Source of the DNA: an uncultured Lachnospiraceae bacterium
Lineage (GTDB): Bacteria > Bacillota > Clostridia > Lachnospirales > Lachnospiraceae
Length of the DNA stretch: 49,764 bases
Assembly: GCA_934320895.1 (NCBI GenBank)
Contig: CAKRFY010000020.1
Coordinates: forward strand, 1 to 49,764
Direction of reading: 5' to 3'
Shown: positions 1 through 8,602 of the stretch, piece by piece
Numbering within the stretch: position 1 is the first letter of the stretch
How the letters are laid out: each line of letters opens with the position of its first letter
Notes under the pieces: model-generated
The model's input: only the letters and a program-made list of their open reading frames with translations
Told to the model about the DNA's origin: nothing
Database searches by the model: none
Made by a program: the position numbers and the translations under genes

Positions 1-115
1 CTCCATTCTGCCGGTATAATGATCACCGGCTAATCCAATTCAACTCATGTGGCTGCCTGTTAAATAAATTATTTAGCCAAGGCTGAAGCCTTACTTCAAC
101 ATTTCTCAGCTTATA
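1..115 (-). other. rplB-rpsS intergenic gap
   Basis: No gene is complete here. On the minus strand the first four bases read GGAG, which fits the ribosome binding site of the next S10-operon gene (rpsS expected) just outside the window. At 70-84 lies a 14/15 copy of the last codons of rplB (Ala-Leu-Ala-Lys-stop), and a small AAGGCT/AGCCTT hairpin overlaps it. This suggests a short duplication of the rplB tail. Confidence 0.4.
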
Positions 116-961
116 TTATTTAGCTAAGGCTTTACCATCTCTTCTTCTAACAATCATCTTATTTGACTTGTTGTTCTTCTTACGTGTCTTAAGACCAAGA
201 GCAGGTTTACCCCAAGGAGTACATGGACCCGGACGTCCGACACTAGTCTTACCTTCACCACCACCGTGTGGATGATCATTAGGGTTCATAACAGAACCAC
301 GAACTGTAGGTCTGATACCCATGTTACGTTTACGTCCTGCTTTACCGATATTTACAAGTGCATGCTCACCGTTTCCGATAACACCGATTGTTGCACGAGC
401 ACCGATTGGTACCATTCTCATTTCGCCTGAAGGAAGTCTGAGTGTTGCATACTTTCCTTCTTTAGCCATAAGCTGTGCGCTATTTCCTGCTGCACGTACA
501 AGCTGTCCACCCTTACCAGGCATAAGCTCGATGTTGTGAATCTGTGTACCTACTGGAATGTTCTCAAGTGGGAGACAGTTTCCAACTGCGATCTCAGCAT
601 CAGCACCATTCATAACTTTCTGTCCAACCTTAAGTCCTTCTGGAGCAAGGATGTAAGCTTTCTGTCCATCAGCATATGCAATAAGTGCAATGTTTGCTGT
701 TCTGTTTGGATCATACTCGATACTCTTTACTGTTGCTGGAACACCATCTTTATTTCTCTTAAAATCAATGATTCTGTATTTTCTCTTTGAACCGCCACCG
801 CGATGTCTTACAGTGATCTTACCCTGAGCATTACGACCAGCGTTCTTCTTCAATGACACTGTGAGTGACTTCTCAGGTGCAGCTGTTGAAAGCTCTGTTC
901 TGTCAACAACTGTCATGTGTCTTCTAGAAGGTGTATATGGGTTAAATGATTTAATTCCCAT
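116..961 (-). CDS. rplB: 50S ribosomal protein L2
   Basis: L2 is a primary 23S rRNA-binding protein needed for subunit association and the peptidyl-transferase centre. The product has 281 residues, normal for the family. It opens [14 protein letters not shown] and carries the conserved C-terminal stretch [19 protein letters not shown], which includes the functionally important histidine. The start at 961 is chosen because AAAGGAG lies directly upstream; the longer TTG-initiated frame to 979 would place that Shine-Dalgarno sequence inside the gene. It follows rplW after a gap of about 106 bases with a small TCGCG/CGCGA hairpin, as part of the S10 operon. Identification is certain. Confidence 0.98.
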   Translation of the reverse strand: MGIKSFNPYTPSRRHMTVVDRTELSTAAPEKSLTVSLKKNAGRNAQGKITVRHRGGGSKRKYRIIDFKRNKDGVPATVKSIEYDPNRTANIALIAYADGQKAYILAPEGLKVGQKVMNGADAEIAVGNCLPLENIPVGTQIHNIELMPGKGGQLVRAAGNSAQLMAKEGKYATLRLPSGEMRMVPIGARATIGVIGNGEHALVNIGKAGRKRNMGIRPTVRGSVMNPNDHPHGGGEGKTSVGRPGPCTPWGKPALGLKTRKKNNKSNKMIVRRRDGKALAK

Positions 962-1067
962 GACATTTTCTCCTTTCAATACTCATTATAAAATGATTCG
1001 CGCGATAGGTTTTCCACGCGATTATCTCCGACCTTTGGATGCGTTATCTAATCTCTGTGGCTGTATT

Positions 1068-1367
1068 TTACAGACCTTCAAAGATTTCGATATCCTTGCT
1101 ATCCTCTGTCAACTTAATAATAGCTTTCTTAGACTTAGCTGTCTTTCCAACTGTTCTTCCACGACGACGTGTCTTTCCATCTAAGTTCATTGTGTTGACT
1201 TTAGCAACCTTTGTTCCCTCAAAGAGCTTTTCAACAGCTTCCTTGATCTGAGCCTTAGTTGCTTCTGTGTGTACAGCGAAAGTGTACTTTTTCTCTTCCA
1301 TGCCAGCCATAGACTTTTCTGTGATGATAGGCTTCTGGATGATGTCATAATATTTTAAATCTGCCAT
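1068..1367 (-). CDS. rplW: 50S ribosomal protein L23
   Basis: L23 binds 23S rRNA domain III at the polypeptide exit tunnel and docks trigger factor and SRP. The 99-residue product starts [19 protein letters not shown], the standard family signature (KPxxTEKS), and has the basic [12 protein letters not shown] loop. The start codon overlaps the rplD stop by one base (TAATG), so the two are translationally coupled. It is the fourth gene of the S10 operon and full length. Confidence 0.98.
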   Translation of the reverse strand: MADLKYYDIIQKPIITEKSMAGMEEKKYTFAVHTEATKAQIKEAVEKLFEGTKVAKVNTMNLDGKTRRRGRTVGKTAKSKKAIIKLTEDSKDIEIFEGL

Positions 1368-1990
1368 TATGCGTACACCTCCTCAATCTTAGCTACAGCA
1401 CTCTTTGTAAGAATAACTGTCTCATATTTCATAATGTCATATACATTGATTGCATTTACAGGAATTGTTCTAACTCCTTCAATGTTTCTTGCTGAAACAG
1501 CAACATTTGCATTATCCTCACCATCAAGGATCACAAGTGCTTTGTTTACTTTTAATGCATCAAGTACAGCGACCATTTTCTTTGTCTTGATCTCATCAAA
1601 TTTAAGAGAATCTAATACGAAGAATTTCTCCTCGTTTACTCTTGTTGTCAAAGCAGACTTGATTGCTCCTGCTTTCTCTTTCTTGTTCATCTTGAAAGAG
1701 TAATCTCTAGGAGTTGGAGCGAAAACGATTCCGCCGCCTGTCCACTGTGGAGCTCTTGTAGAACCCTGTCTTGCATGACCTGTTCCCTTCTGTCTCCAAG
1801 GCTTTCTTCCACCGCCTCTGACCTCTGAACGAGTTTTAGCTTTCTGTGTGCCCTGACGTTTATTTGCAAGCTGTAAAACAACAGCCATATGCATTAAATG
1901 TTCATTTACTTTTGCAGCGAATACGTTGTCATTTAAATCCATCTTGCCAACTTCGCTACCTTCCATATTATAAACAGATACGTTAGCCAT
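1367..1990 (-). CDS. rplD: 50S ribosomal protein L4
   Basis: L4 is an early assembly protein of the large subunit whose extended loop lines the exit tunnel; in several bacteria it also represses its own S10 operon. The 207-residue product carries the typical loop around residues 45-90 ([20 protein letters not shown]), where macrolide-resistance mutations usually occur; none is evident here. A good AAAGGAGG site lies upstream. It sits 26 bases after rplC. If the operon is feedback controlled, L4 is the obvious candidate effector for the leader upstream of rpsJ; that is inference. Confidence 0.98.
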   Translation of the reverse strand: MANVSVYNMEGSEVGKMDLNDNVFAAKVNEHLMHMAVVLQLANKRQGTQKAKTRSEVRGGGRKPWRQKGTGHARQGSTRAPQWTGGGIVFAPTPRDYSFKMNKKEKAGAIKSALTTRVNEEKFFVLDSLKFDEIKTKKMVAVLDALKVNKALVILDGEDNANVAVSARNIEGVRTIPVNAINVYDIMKYETVILTKSAVAKIEEVYA

Positions 1991-2016
1991 CTGTGTTTTC
2001 CTCCTTTCTAAAAGAA

Positions 2017-2700
2017 TTATTTAGAAGCTTTAACGCTTTCCTTTAATACTACACAAGCTTTCTTAGGTCCTGGAACTGCTCCCTTAACTAAGATTAAGTT
2101 CTGCTCTGCGTCTACTCTTACGATCTCAAGGTTCTGGATTGTAACTTTAACTGAACCCATCTGACCAGGCATCTTCTTACCCTTGAATACACGGCTTGGA
2201 TCTGAACAAGCTCCGTTTGAACCTGCATGTCTGTGGAACTTAGAACCATGTCCCATAGGTCCTCTGTGGAGACCATGTCTCTTGATCGCACCCTGGAATC
2301 CTTTACCTTTTGAAGTTCCTGTTGCATCGATCTTGTCGCCTGCTTCAAAGATATCAGCCTTGATCTCCTGACCGAGTGTGTACTCTTCAGCGTTCTCAAA
2401 CTTGAATTCTTTCAGATATCTCTTTCCAGAAACACCAGCTTTTGCAAAATGTCCCTGTAATGGCTTATTAACACCATGACTTCTCTTGATTTCTTTTTTA
2501 CCTGCGGCATCTTTTGTGATAACCTTATCTTTCTTATCAACAAAACCTACCTGAACTGCACTGTATCCATCATTGTCAACTGTCTTTACCTGTGTTACAT
2601 AGCAAGGACCAGCCTGAAGTACAGTGACTGGAGTTAAAACTCCGTTTTCATTAAAGATCTGTGTCATACCGACCTTTGTAGCTAAAATAGCTTTCTTCAT
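2017..2700 (-). CDS. rplC: 50S ribosomal protein L3
   Basis: L3 binds near the 3' end of 23S rRNA and helps initiate 50S assembly. The product has 227 residues. It begins [20 protein letters not shown] and contains the central hallmark loop [10 protein letters not shown]...[11 protein letters not shown] near residues 135-160. A strong CAGGAGGTGC site precedes the ATG. Unlike many S10 operons, the gene is separated from rpsJ by 239 bases of structured sequence, so its expression may be controlled separately. Confidence 0.98.
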   Translation of the reverse strand: MKKAILATKVGMTQIFNENGVLTPVTVLQAGPCYVTQVKTVDNDGYSAVQVGFVDKKDKVITKDAAGKKEIKRSHGVNKPLQGHFAKAGVSGKRYLKEFKFENAEEYTLGQEIKADIFEAGDKIDATGTSKGKGFQGAIKRHGLHRGPMGHGSKFHRHAGSNGACSDPSRVFKGKKMPGQMGSVKVTIQNLEIVRVDAEQNLILVKGAVPGPKKACVVLKESVKASK

Positions 2701-2939
2701 TGTTTTGCACCTCCTGTTAATCTACAGCGGATTTCAAATTTTCCTATATATAAAGGTTTGAAATCATCCTAGACGGTCTATAATGTGCAAGTTCGTAAAC
2801 CAAAAACTCGAACCGCATATTACGCGATTTATATATATAAACCCTAAGGACTTACTCATTTTTAAAAGGGAATCATTTCTTTATCTATAAGAAATCATTT
2901 CCCACAGAGAAATTTTCTCTGTTCTGAGAATTCTCAGAA
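2701..2939 (-). promoter_or_regulatory. structured rpsJ-rplC intergenic RNA
   Basis: This 239-base gap inside the S10 operon contains at least five inverted repeats. In transcript order they are: an 18-base perfect palindrome TTCTGAGAATTCTCAGAA (2922-2939) touching the rpsJ stop; CAGAGAAA/TTTCTCTG (2905-2921); an imperfect hairpin at 2868-2903; TGC plus GTTCG pairing with CGAAC plus GCA (2786-2795 with 2809-2817); and a 9-bp stem GATTTCAAA/TTTGAAATC (2730-2738 with 2757-2765) ending just before the rplC Shine-Dalgarno. No open frame of note is present. It could be a processing or attenuation region; no known family was recognised. Confidence 0.55.
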
Positions 2940-3257
2940 TTATTTTTCTTTCATTTTAAGATTGACTGCTACGCCAGAAGGAATATCCATCTTTGTAAGA
3001 GCTTCGATAGTCTTCTGTGTAGGAGCGATAACGTCAATCAGTCTCTTATGAGTTCTCTGCTCAAACTGTTCTCTGGAATCTTTATATTTATGAACAGCAC
3101 GAAGAATTGTAACTACTTCCTTCTTTGTTGGAAGAGGTACAGGACCACTAACCTTTGCCCCGTTTTTCTTCAATGTCTCAATAATCTTTCCAGCAGCATG
3201 ATCGATCTGATTGTGGTCATACGCTTTAAGTGTAATTCTCATTACATTTGTTGCCAT
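2940..3257 (-). CDS. rpsJ: 30S ribosomal protein S10
   Basis: S10 is a 30S head protein and, as NusE, a transcription antitermination factor with NusB. The 105-residue product has the family signature [13 protein letters not shown] near the N terminus and the conserved loop [43 protein letters not shown]. The start at 3257 is supported by AAAGGAGG about 11 bases upstream; the longer frame to 3317 lacks a ribosome site and reads leader sequence. It is the first gene of the S10 operon and has a long 5' leader. Confidence 0.97.
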   Translation of the reverse strand: MATNVMRITLKAYDHNQIDHAAGKIIETLKKNGAKVSGPVPLPTKKEVVTILRAVHKYKDSREQFEQRTHKRLIDVIAPTQKTIEALTKMDIPSGVAVNLKMKEK

Positions 3258-3556
3258 AAAAAAAGCCGCCTCCTTTTCGCACTTTTGCAGACATACTGAT
3301 CTATGGCTTTTCGCCAAGTCTGCTAATTTCAGCGGAACAAGTGGTGACTGTACACTTATCCGGGTGTTTCCTGCTATGGTTTACAATTAAGCCGCAAGAA
3401 TCCCGCCTTATCTAAATATGTTTTCTAATGTTACATATAAGATATCAAATTGTTGTACAGTGACTTGTCGCCAGTTTCCTAACTTGACATTCGCTCCACG
3501 GAAAACCTGCCATCATGGCAGCAACCTCACGCTTCATCGCTATCAATGTCACAGCA
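3258..3556 (-). promoter_or_regulatory. S10 operon 5' leader RNA
   Basis: About 300 nt separate the promoter from rpsJ. A long-range helix is visible: segments 3454-3461 and 3463-3468 (TGTACAGT, ACTTGT on the plus strand) are complementary to 3347-3354 and 3337-3342, giving 14 base pairs around an enclosed domain of about 100 nt. A purine-rich block with CGTGAGGTTGCTGCC and CCGTGGAGCGAATG lies in the 5' part. Firmicute S10 operons are reported to have L4-type autoregulatory leaders; assigning this one to that class is inference, since I did not recognise its exact consensus. Confidence 0.55.
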
Positions 3557-3562
3557 GTTGCT

Positions 3563-3591
3563 AGTATACACTGTTTCGAATATTTTTGCAA
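3563..3591 (-). promoter_or_regulatory. S10 operon promoter (sigma-A type)
   Basis: On the minus strand TTGCAA (3586-3591) and TATACT (3563-3568) are separated by exactly 17 bases, matching the sigma-A consensus. The predicted start near 3556 gives a leader of about 300 nt before rpsJ. Confidence 0.75.
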
Positions 3592-3640
3592 GTATTTTTT
3601 TGACTTTTTATTCTTTTTTGTTTTTTTCTCCAAAATGCAC

Positions 3641-3669
3641 AAAAAGCACCGCTTTTCTCCGATGCTTTT
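3641..3669 (-). terminator. spoVG terminator
   Basis: A 9-bp stem AAAAGCATC/GGTGCTTTT with a 10-base loop is followed by a short T run on the minus strand. It lies about 30 bases after the spoVG stop and insulates spoVG from the S10 promoter. Confidence 0.7.
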
Positions 3670-3701
3670 AGTAATTTTCACTTTTTCAGTACCTTTAAAT
3701 T

Positions 3702-3977
3702 TTAATTCTCTGCGCCGCTTTCTTTAACTACTTCCTCATACTTTCGAAGTATTTCTCTCTGAAGTTTATCTCGCATTTCCGAATTTATCGGATGGGCTAT
3801 ATCACGATATTCACCATCTCCGGAACGTCTGCTCGGCATCGCAATGAACAAGCCCTTTTCACCCTCGATAACCTTTATATCATGCACAACAAATATCTCA
3901 TCAAATGTAACTGAAACAACTGCTTTCATTTTTCCTTCTTTTGCAATCTTACGCACTCTTATGTCTGTTATCTGCAA
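3702..3977 (-). CDS. spoVG: SpoVG family regulator
   Basis: SpoVG is a small nucleic-acid-binding regulator found throughout Firmicutes, affecting septation and sporulation in Bacillus and virulence or cell-wall genes in staphylococci. The 91-residue product begins [39 protein letters not shown] and contains the family core [26 protein letters not shown], so identification is firm. It is monocistronic by appearance, with a hairpin in the upstream gap (4015-4041) and its own terminator downstream. Its presence fits, but does not prove, a spore-forming lineage. Confidence 0.96.
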   Translation of the reverse strand: MQITDIRVRKIAKEGKMKAVVSVTFDEIFVVHDIKVIEGEKGLFIAMPSRRSGDGEYRDIAHPINSEMRDKLQREILRKYEEVVKESGAEN

Positions 3978-4014
3978 ATCCTAACCCCCTTTGGTTTTTC
4001 CTCCATCACCACAA

Positions 4015-4041
4015 CACATCATGACAAAATGCCATGATGTG
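4015..4041 (-). other. hairpin between glgD and spoVG
   Basis: A perfect 9-bp stem CACATCATG/CATGATGTG with a 9-base loop lies in the 124-base gap. It lacks a T run on the minus strand, so it is either a weak glgD terminator or a 5' hairpin in the spoVG message. Confidence 0.45.
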
Positions 4042-4101
4042 CTGTAGCTTTATATATTCACTTATATATATTTCTTCTTATTATAATATAAAAATTATAA
4101 C

Positions 4102-5223
4102 TTACAATGCATATCTCTCATTTTTCTCAACGACGATCTTAATCTCTCCATTTTCGCCTACATAACTTGTATTAGCTCTGATAGTGTCTCTGCTCTCAAC
4201 TATACAGTTCTCAATATGAGTATTGTCACCTATATACACATCATTTAATATAATAGAATTTTTAATCGTGCAGTTATTTCCGACATATACCTTTTTAAAC
4301 AAGATAGAGTTTTCTACGGAACCATTTATTATACAACCACTTGAAATAAGGCTGTTCTTTACATTCGAACCAAGATTATATTTAACAGGTGGCAAATCCT
4401 CTACCTTTGAATATATATCAGGATACTGTCTGAAGAAATAATCTCTTACATCCTTTTTCAGGAAATCCATATTCGTATTATAATATGAATCAACTGATGC
4501 AATATTGCTCCAATATGTATCCATCTTATATGCATATATCTTCTTGATATTTTTATATCTTATAAGAATGTCTGTAACAAAGTCATGTCTCTCTTCTTCA
4601 GCAGCTTTTTCAATAAGCTCTATAAGCTGACGTCTTCTTATTACATATATTCCTGTTGAAACCTGATGTCCATCTGTAGTGATTGGCTTTTCTTCAAAAT
4701 CCGTAACCCTTCCGTCAGCATCCGTCTTTATAACACCAAATCTGCTTGGATCATCTCTCTCATCAACTGTAGATGTAACAATAGTGACATCTGCTTTCTT
4801 TGCAATATGGTACTCAAGCACTTTTGCATAGTCCATCTTATACACACCATCTCCTGATGCTATGACTACATATGGCTCGTGACTTGATTTAAGGAAATCA
4901 AGATTCTGTGCAATGGCATCTGCTGTTCCTCTGTACCAATAACTGTTATTCGGTGTAGTAGTCGGTGTGAACACATACAAACCGCCCTGTTTGCGTCCAA
5001 AATCCCACCATTTTGATGAATTCAAATGTTCATTAAGCGATTTTGCATTGTACTGTGTAAATACTGCCACCTTCTGAATATGTGAATTGCTCATATTACT
5101 AAGAACAAAATCAATACTTCTATAACCACCAGCGATAGGCATAGCTGCCACTGCCCTTTTATTTGATAACTCCTTCATTCTGCTGCTGTTTCCTCCAGCA
5201 AGCACGATTCCTATTGCTCTCAT
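4102..5223 (-). CDS. glgD: GlgD, regulatory subunit of ADP-glucose pyrophosphorylase
   Basis: GlgD is the non-catalytic or weakly catalytic partner of GlgC in the heterotetrameric ADP-glucose pyrophosphorylase of Firmicutes, which commits glucose-1-phosphate to glycogen. The 373-residue product has the nucleotidyltransferase fold (residues 1-240) followed by left-handed beta-helix hexapeptide repeats (from about residue 285). The usual GGxGxRL loop is degenerate (AGGNSSRM, residues 9-16), which distinguishes it from GlgC. Its ATG overlaps the glgC stop (ATGA), so the two are coupled. Identification is secure. Confidence 0.95.
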   Translation of the reverse strand: MRAIGIVLAGGNSSRMKELSNKRAVAAMPIAGGYRSIDFVLSNMSNSHIQKVAVFTQYNAKSLNEHLNSSKWWDFGRKQGGLYVFTPTTTPNNSYWYRGTADAIAQNLDFLKSSHEPYVVIASGDGVYKMDYAKVLEYHIAKKADVTIVTSTVDERDDPSRFGVIKTDADGRVTDFEEKPITTDGHQVSTGIYVIRRRQLIELIEKAAEEERHDFVTDILIRYKNIKKIYAYKMDTYWSNIASVDSYYNTNMDFLKKDVRDYFFRQYPDIYSKVEDLPPVKYNLGSNVKNSLISSGCIINGSVENSILFKKVYVGNNCTIKNSIILNDVYIGDNTHIENCIVESRDTIRANTSYVGENGEIKIVVEKNERYAL

Positions 5224-6494
5224 ACCTTGTCACCTGCCTTAATCAAAGTTTCACCACTATCAAGTAATCCATTTGGATAATCACTAAGTTCAGTCTTTCC
5301 TGATATTGCGGTATTCTTTCCTATACTTACTCCATCTGGAATCACACTGTCCTCACCTATAGTAACAAGCCCGAATGAATACACATCCGGTTTAATCTTA
5401 TTTGGTTTTTCATCGCCAACGCCAAGTTTACAGTTCTTTCCTATCTTTACACTTTCAGCGATAATAGACTTGTCTATAACAGTTCCTTCATCTATATATG
5501 AAGAACTCATAACTATCGAATCACGAACTACCGCTCCCGGCGCAATATAGACACCCGAACCAATAACTGAATTGCTTACATCACCATATATCTCTGATGC
5601 TTCGCCTATGATCGATCTGTCAATAGAAGCTTCCTCAGAGATAAACTGTGGTGGAATCTTGTCGCTCTTTGTATAAATCTTCCAATATTCCTCGTAAAGA
5701 TTAAATACCGGAATAAGATCTGTAAGCTCCATATTTGCTTCCCAGTAAGCTCCAAGCGTTCCTACATCTTTCCAATAACCATTGTATTCATATGCAAAAA
5801 TGCGTTTACCCTGTTCATGGCAATATGGAATTATATGCTTTCCAAAATCACATGCTGGCTGATCTTTAAGTTTTATAAGTGCATCTCTAAGCACCGGCCA
5901 AGAGAATATGTAAATCCCCATTGAAGCAAGATTGCTTCTTGGATGTTCAGGTTTTTCTTCAAATTCCTGAATTCTTCCATTATCATCTGTTATTACTACA
6001 CCAAATCTACTAGCTTCCTCTATAGGAACCGGAATAGTTGCAAGTGTAACATCCGCTTTATTTGCCTTATGGAAATCAAGCATAACTTCATAATCCATCT
6101 TATATATATGATCTCCGCCAAGGATAAGAACATAATCAGGATTGTAATACTCCATATATCTTAAGTTCTGGTATATAGCATTTGCTGTACCAGTATACCA
6201 TTCACTGCTTGCACTCTTTTCATAAGGCGGCAGTATAGATACACCACCTACATTTCTATCAAGATCCCACGGAATACCTATTCCGATATGTGTGTTCAGC
6301 CTGAGTGGCTGATACTGTGTCAAAACACCTACTGTATCTACTCCTGAATTGATACAGTTGCTAAGTGGGAAATCGATAATTCTGTACTTTCCTCCAAAAG
6401 ATACTGCCGGTTTTGCGACATCAGCTGTAAGTACACCAAGGCGTGAGCCCTGTCCACCTGCTAATAACATAGCTATCATTTCTTTCTTAATCAC
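5220..6494 (-). CDS. glgC: Glucose-1-phosphate adenylyltransferase, catalytic subunit
   Basis: GlgC makes ADP-glucose from glucose-1-phosphate and ATP, the donor for glycogen synthase. The 424-residue product carries the pyrophosphorylase loop AGGQGSRL (residues 12-19), the [19 protein letters not shown] segment, [11 protein letters not shown], and the substrate region [18 protein letters not shown], then C-terminal hexapeptide repeats. The GTG start at 6494 is chosen because AAAAGGGGTGATA sits immediately before it; the longer frame to 6572 has no ribosome site. It is followed by glgD with a 4-base overlap. A sigma-A-like promoter lies about 170 bases upstream. Confidence 0.96.
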   Translation of the reverse strand: MIKKEMIAMLLAGGQGSRLGVLTADVAKPAVSFGGKYRIIDFPLSNCINSGVDTVGVLTQYQPLRLNTHIGIGIPWDLDRNVGGVSILPPYEKSASSEWYTGTANAIYQNLRYMEYYNPDYVLILGGDHIYKMDYEVMLDFHKANKADVTLATIPVPIEEASRFGVVITDDNGRIQEFEEKPEHPRSNLASMGIYIFSWPVLRDALIKLKDQPACDFGKHIIPYCHEQGKRIFAYEYNGYWKDVGTLGAYWEANMELTDLIPVFNLYEEYWKIYTKSDKIPPQFISEEASIDRSIIGEASEIYGDVSNSVIGSGVYIAPGAVVRDSIVMSSSYIDEGTVIDKSIIAESVKIGKNCKLGVGDEKPNKIKPDVYSFGLVTIGEDSVIPDGVSIGKNTAISGKTELSDYPNGLLDSGETLIKAGDKV

Positions 6495-6667
6495 ACTATC
6501 ACCCCTTTTATATTTTTTCGTTTGAAATTCATATATATACAGCCACATATCGCATGTCCCTATTATGAACAAACTATGACCATTTACGAAATTTCTTAAT
6601 AAAATTACATAACAACTATCCTATAATTTAATGTGACAATATAGTATATTCATTTAATGTGTTTTTT

Positions 6668-6696
6668 ATTATAACACAACATGAACAAAATGTGAA
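6668..6696 (-). promoter_or_regulatory. glgCD promoter
   Basis: On the minus strand TTCACA (6691-6696), a 17-base spacer and TATAAT (6668-6673) form a near-consensus promoter. It implies a leader of about 165 nt. The rest of the 454-base divergent gap to murC is very AT-rich, with no other clear structure. Confidence 0.6.
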
Positions 6697-6876
6697 CAAA
6701 TATGTCAAATTTTTCAGACATTTTTTGTTATTTTTGCCAAAATTTACATAAATAATAAATTTACCCAAAATACTTTACACTATTGACAAAAAATTTTCTA
6801 ATATATTTTTTACAACTGCAAAAGTACTATTTTAGTTACAAATAGTTTATATTTTTATTACATTTTTATTTTGCAA

Positions 6877-6904
6877 TTGTATTTTTCTATCCAATGTTTA
6901 TAAT
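6877..6904 (+). promoter_or_regulatory. murC promoter
   Basis: TTGTAT (6877-6882), a 16-base spacer and TATAAT (6899-6904) precede murC by about 45 bases. Confidence 0.55.
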
Positions 6905-6948
6905 ATAATGAGTAATAACTTATTAAATATAGATAGGACGGTGGCGTT

Positions 6949-8331
6949 ATGTACCAAATAAATCTCAACAATCCATGCAAAGTATTTTTCATTGGCATCG
7001 GAGGTATAAGCATGAGCGGATTTGCTCAGCTTCTTCATGAAAATGGTTTCAATGTCTGTGGTTCAGATATAAAAGAAAGTAAAATCACCAAACATCTTGA
7101 AAGCATAGGCATTAATATTATATATGGTCAGAAAACTGAAAATATCACTGACGATATCGATTTTGTAGTTTATACAGCAGCAATCCATCCTGATAACCCT
7201 GAATTCGTTCAGGCAAAAAAACTTAACATACCTATGATGGAAAGAGCCGAAATGGTTGGTCAGGTTATGAAAAACTACCCAAATGCAATTGGCATATCTG
7301 GAACTCATGGAAAAACCACGACAACATCAATGCTGTCACAGATATTTCTTGCAGCAAAAAAGGATCCTACTATATCAGTAGGTGGTATTCTTGATTCTAT
7401 CGGAGGAAATATCCGTATAGGTCATTCGGAGAACTTTATCACTGAAGCATGCGAATATACAAACAGTTTTCTCAAATTCCACCCTACTGCTGGTATTATT
7501 TTAAATGTTGATGCTGACCACCTTGACTTTTTCAAAGATATAGATGACATAAGACATTCTTTCAGAAAATTTGCGGAACTTATCCCTGAAAATGGCGTTC
7601 TCGTAATAAACAAACATATCGACAAACTAAACGAGATTATAGATGGACTTTCATGTAAAGTCATAACTTTTGGTATCAATTCAGATGCAGATTACTCTGC
7701 AACTGATATAACTTTTGACGAAAAGGGACATGGTTGCTATACACTTGTTAGAAACGGCGAAAAGACAACTATGCATATAAAGCTTAATGTTGTCGGAAAG
7801 CATAACATATCAAATTCACTGGCAGCAATCGCATTATCAGAATATTACGGAATAGACGAAGCTTCTATATTAAATGGGCTTTCTGATTTTTCCGGAACCG
7901 AGCGCCGCTTTGAACTTAAAGGAACATTTAATGGTGTAACTGTTATTGATGATTACGCACATCACCCTACCGAGATTACAGCTACTCTTACAGCTGCGCA
8001 GAAGTATCCTCATAAACATCTTTGGTGTGTATTTCAGCCTCACACATATAGCAGAACAAAAGCACTTCTCAAAGAATTTGCAAAAGCACTTTCAAACGCT
8101 GAAAACGTCGTCCTTGCTGATATATATGCTGCAAGAGAACAAGATCCGGGAGATATTTCATCTAAAACACTTCAAGATGAACTCAAAAAACTTGGAAAAA
8201 AGGCATATTATTTTCCAACCTTTGACGCAATTGAAAAATTTTTACAGGAAAAATGTGTTGACGGAGATCTGTTGATAACTATGGGGGCTGGAAATGTAGT
8301 AACCATAGGCGAATCGCTTGTTGAAAAATAG
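6949..8331 (+). CDS. murC: UDP-N-acetylmuramate--L-alanine ligase
   Basis: MurC adds L-alanine to UDP-MurNAc using ATP, the first amino-acid step of cytoplasmic peptidoglycan precursor synthesis. The 460-residue product has the N-terminal UDP-binding Rossmann motif (FIGIGGISMSG, residues 14-24), the Mur ligase P-loop GTHGKTTT (118-125), and the C-terminal YAHHPTEI and FQPHTYSRT motifs typical of MurC. The ribosome site (GGACGGTGG) is imperfect but well placed. It is transcribed toward the dnaD-dnaC-prs group but separated from it by a hairpin and a DnaA-box array. Confidence 0.97.
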   Translation: MYQINLNNPCKVFFIGIGGISMSGFAQLLHENGFNVCGSDIKESKITKHLESIGINIIYGQKTENITDDIDFVVYTAAIHPDNPEFVQAKKLNIPMMERAEMVGQVMKNYPNAIGISGTHGKTTTTSMLSQIFLAAKKDPTISVGGILDSIGGNIRIGHSENFITEACEYTNSFLKFHPTAGIILNVDADHLDFFKDIDDIRHSFRKFAELIPENGVLVINKHIDKLNEIIDGLSCKVITFGINSDADYSATDITFDEKGHGCYTLVRNGEKTTMHIKLNVVGKHNISNSLAAIALSEYYGIDEASILNGLSDFSGTERRFELKGTFNGVTVIDDYAHHPTEITATLTAAQKYPHKHLWCVFQPHTYSRTKALLKEFAKALSNAENVVLADIYAAREQDPGDISSKTLQDELKKLGKKAYYFPTFDAIEKFLQEKCVDGDLLITMGAGNVVTIGESLVEK

Positions 8332-8467
8332 TTATCCACATTATCCACAATCGATTGTTGATAATTCTTCACAATCAATTGTGGATATTTTTATGCTATT
8401 ATTCCCACTTAAATGCACTATTTTAGGCTATTTCCAGATTTTATCCACACTTTCAACATTATCCACA
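8332..8467. promoter_or_regulatory. cluster of DnaA boxes
   Basis: Four perfect DnaA boxes TTATCCACA occur at 8332-8340, 8341-8349, 8441-8449 and 8459-8467 on the plus strand. Two one-mismatch copies lie on the minus strand at 8356-8364 (TTATCAACA) and 8380-8388 (ATATCCACA). The first touches the murC stop codon and the last lies about 36 bases upstream of the -35 of the next promoter. The array precedes genes for a DnaD-like and a DnaC-like protein. DnaA-dependent regulation or DnaA titration is inferred; the absence of dnaA/dnaN argues against this being the main chromosomal origin. Confidence 0.8.
8344..8394 (+). terminator. possible murC terminator within the DnaA-box region
   Basis: TCCACAATCGATTGT (8344-8358) pairs with ACAATCAATTGTGGA (8371-8385) over 14 of 15 positions, followed by TATTTTTATG. 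It overlaps two or three of the DnaA boxes, so the same bases may serve as terminator and binding sites. Confidence 0.55.
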
Positions 8468-8503
8468 TTTTTTTAATACACATTATTGTTTTTACACAAT
8501 GAC

Positions 8504-8531
8504 TTGAAACATTTTAAAAACATGCTAAAAT
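8504..8531 (+). promoter_or_regulatory. promoter of dnaD-dnaC-prs group
   Basis: TTGAAA (8504-8509), a 16-base spacer ending in an extended TGC element, and TAAAAT (8526-8531) lie about 70 bases before the DnaD-like gene and just after the last two DnaA boxes. Confidence 0.65.
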
Positions 8532-8602
8532 ACATTTACGGTGGAATTAAATAGCACAGAAAATGCCAGAAACACATAGATGCACAGAAATGAGGATAAT
8601 AA

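Noticed and set aside
8332..8467. The DnaA boxes as the chromosomal origin
   Set aside because: No dnaA, dnaN, rpmH or gyrase genes are nearby and there is no obvious adjacent AT-rich unwinding repeat; a regulatory or titration role is more likely.
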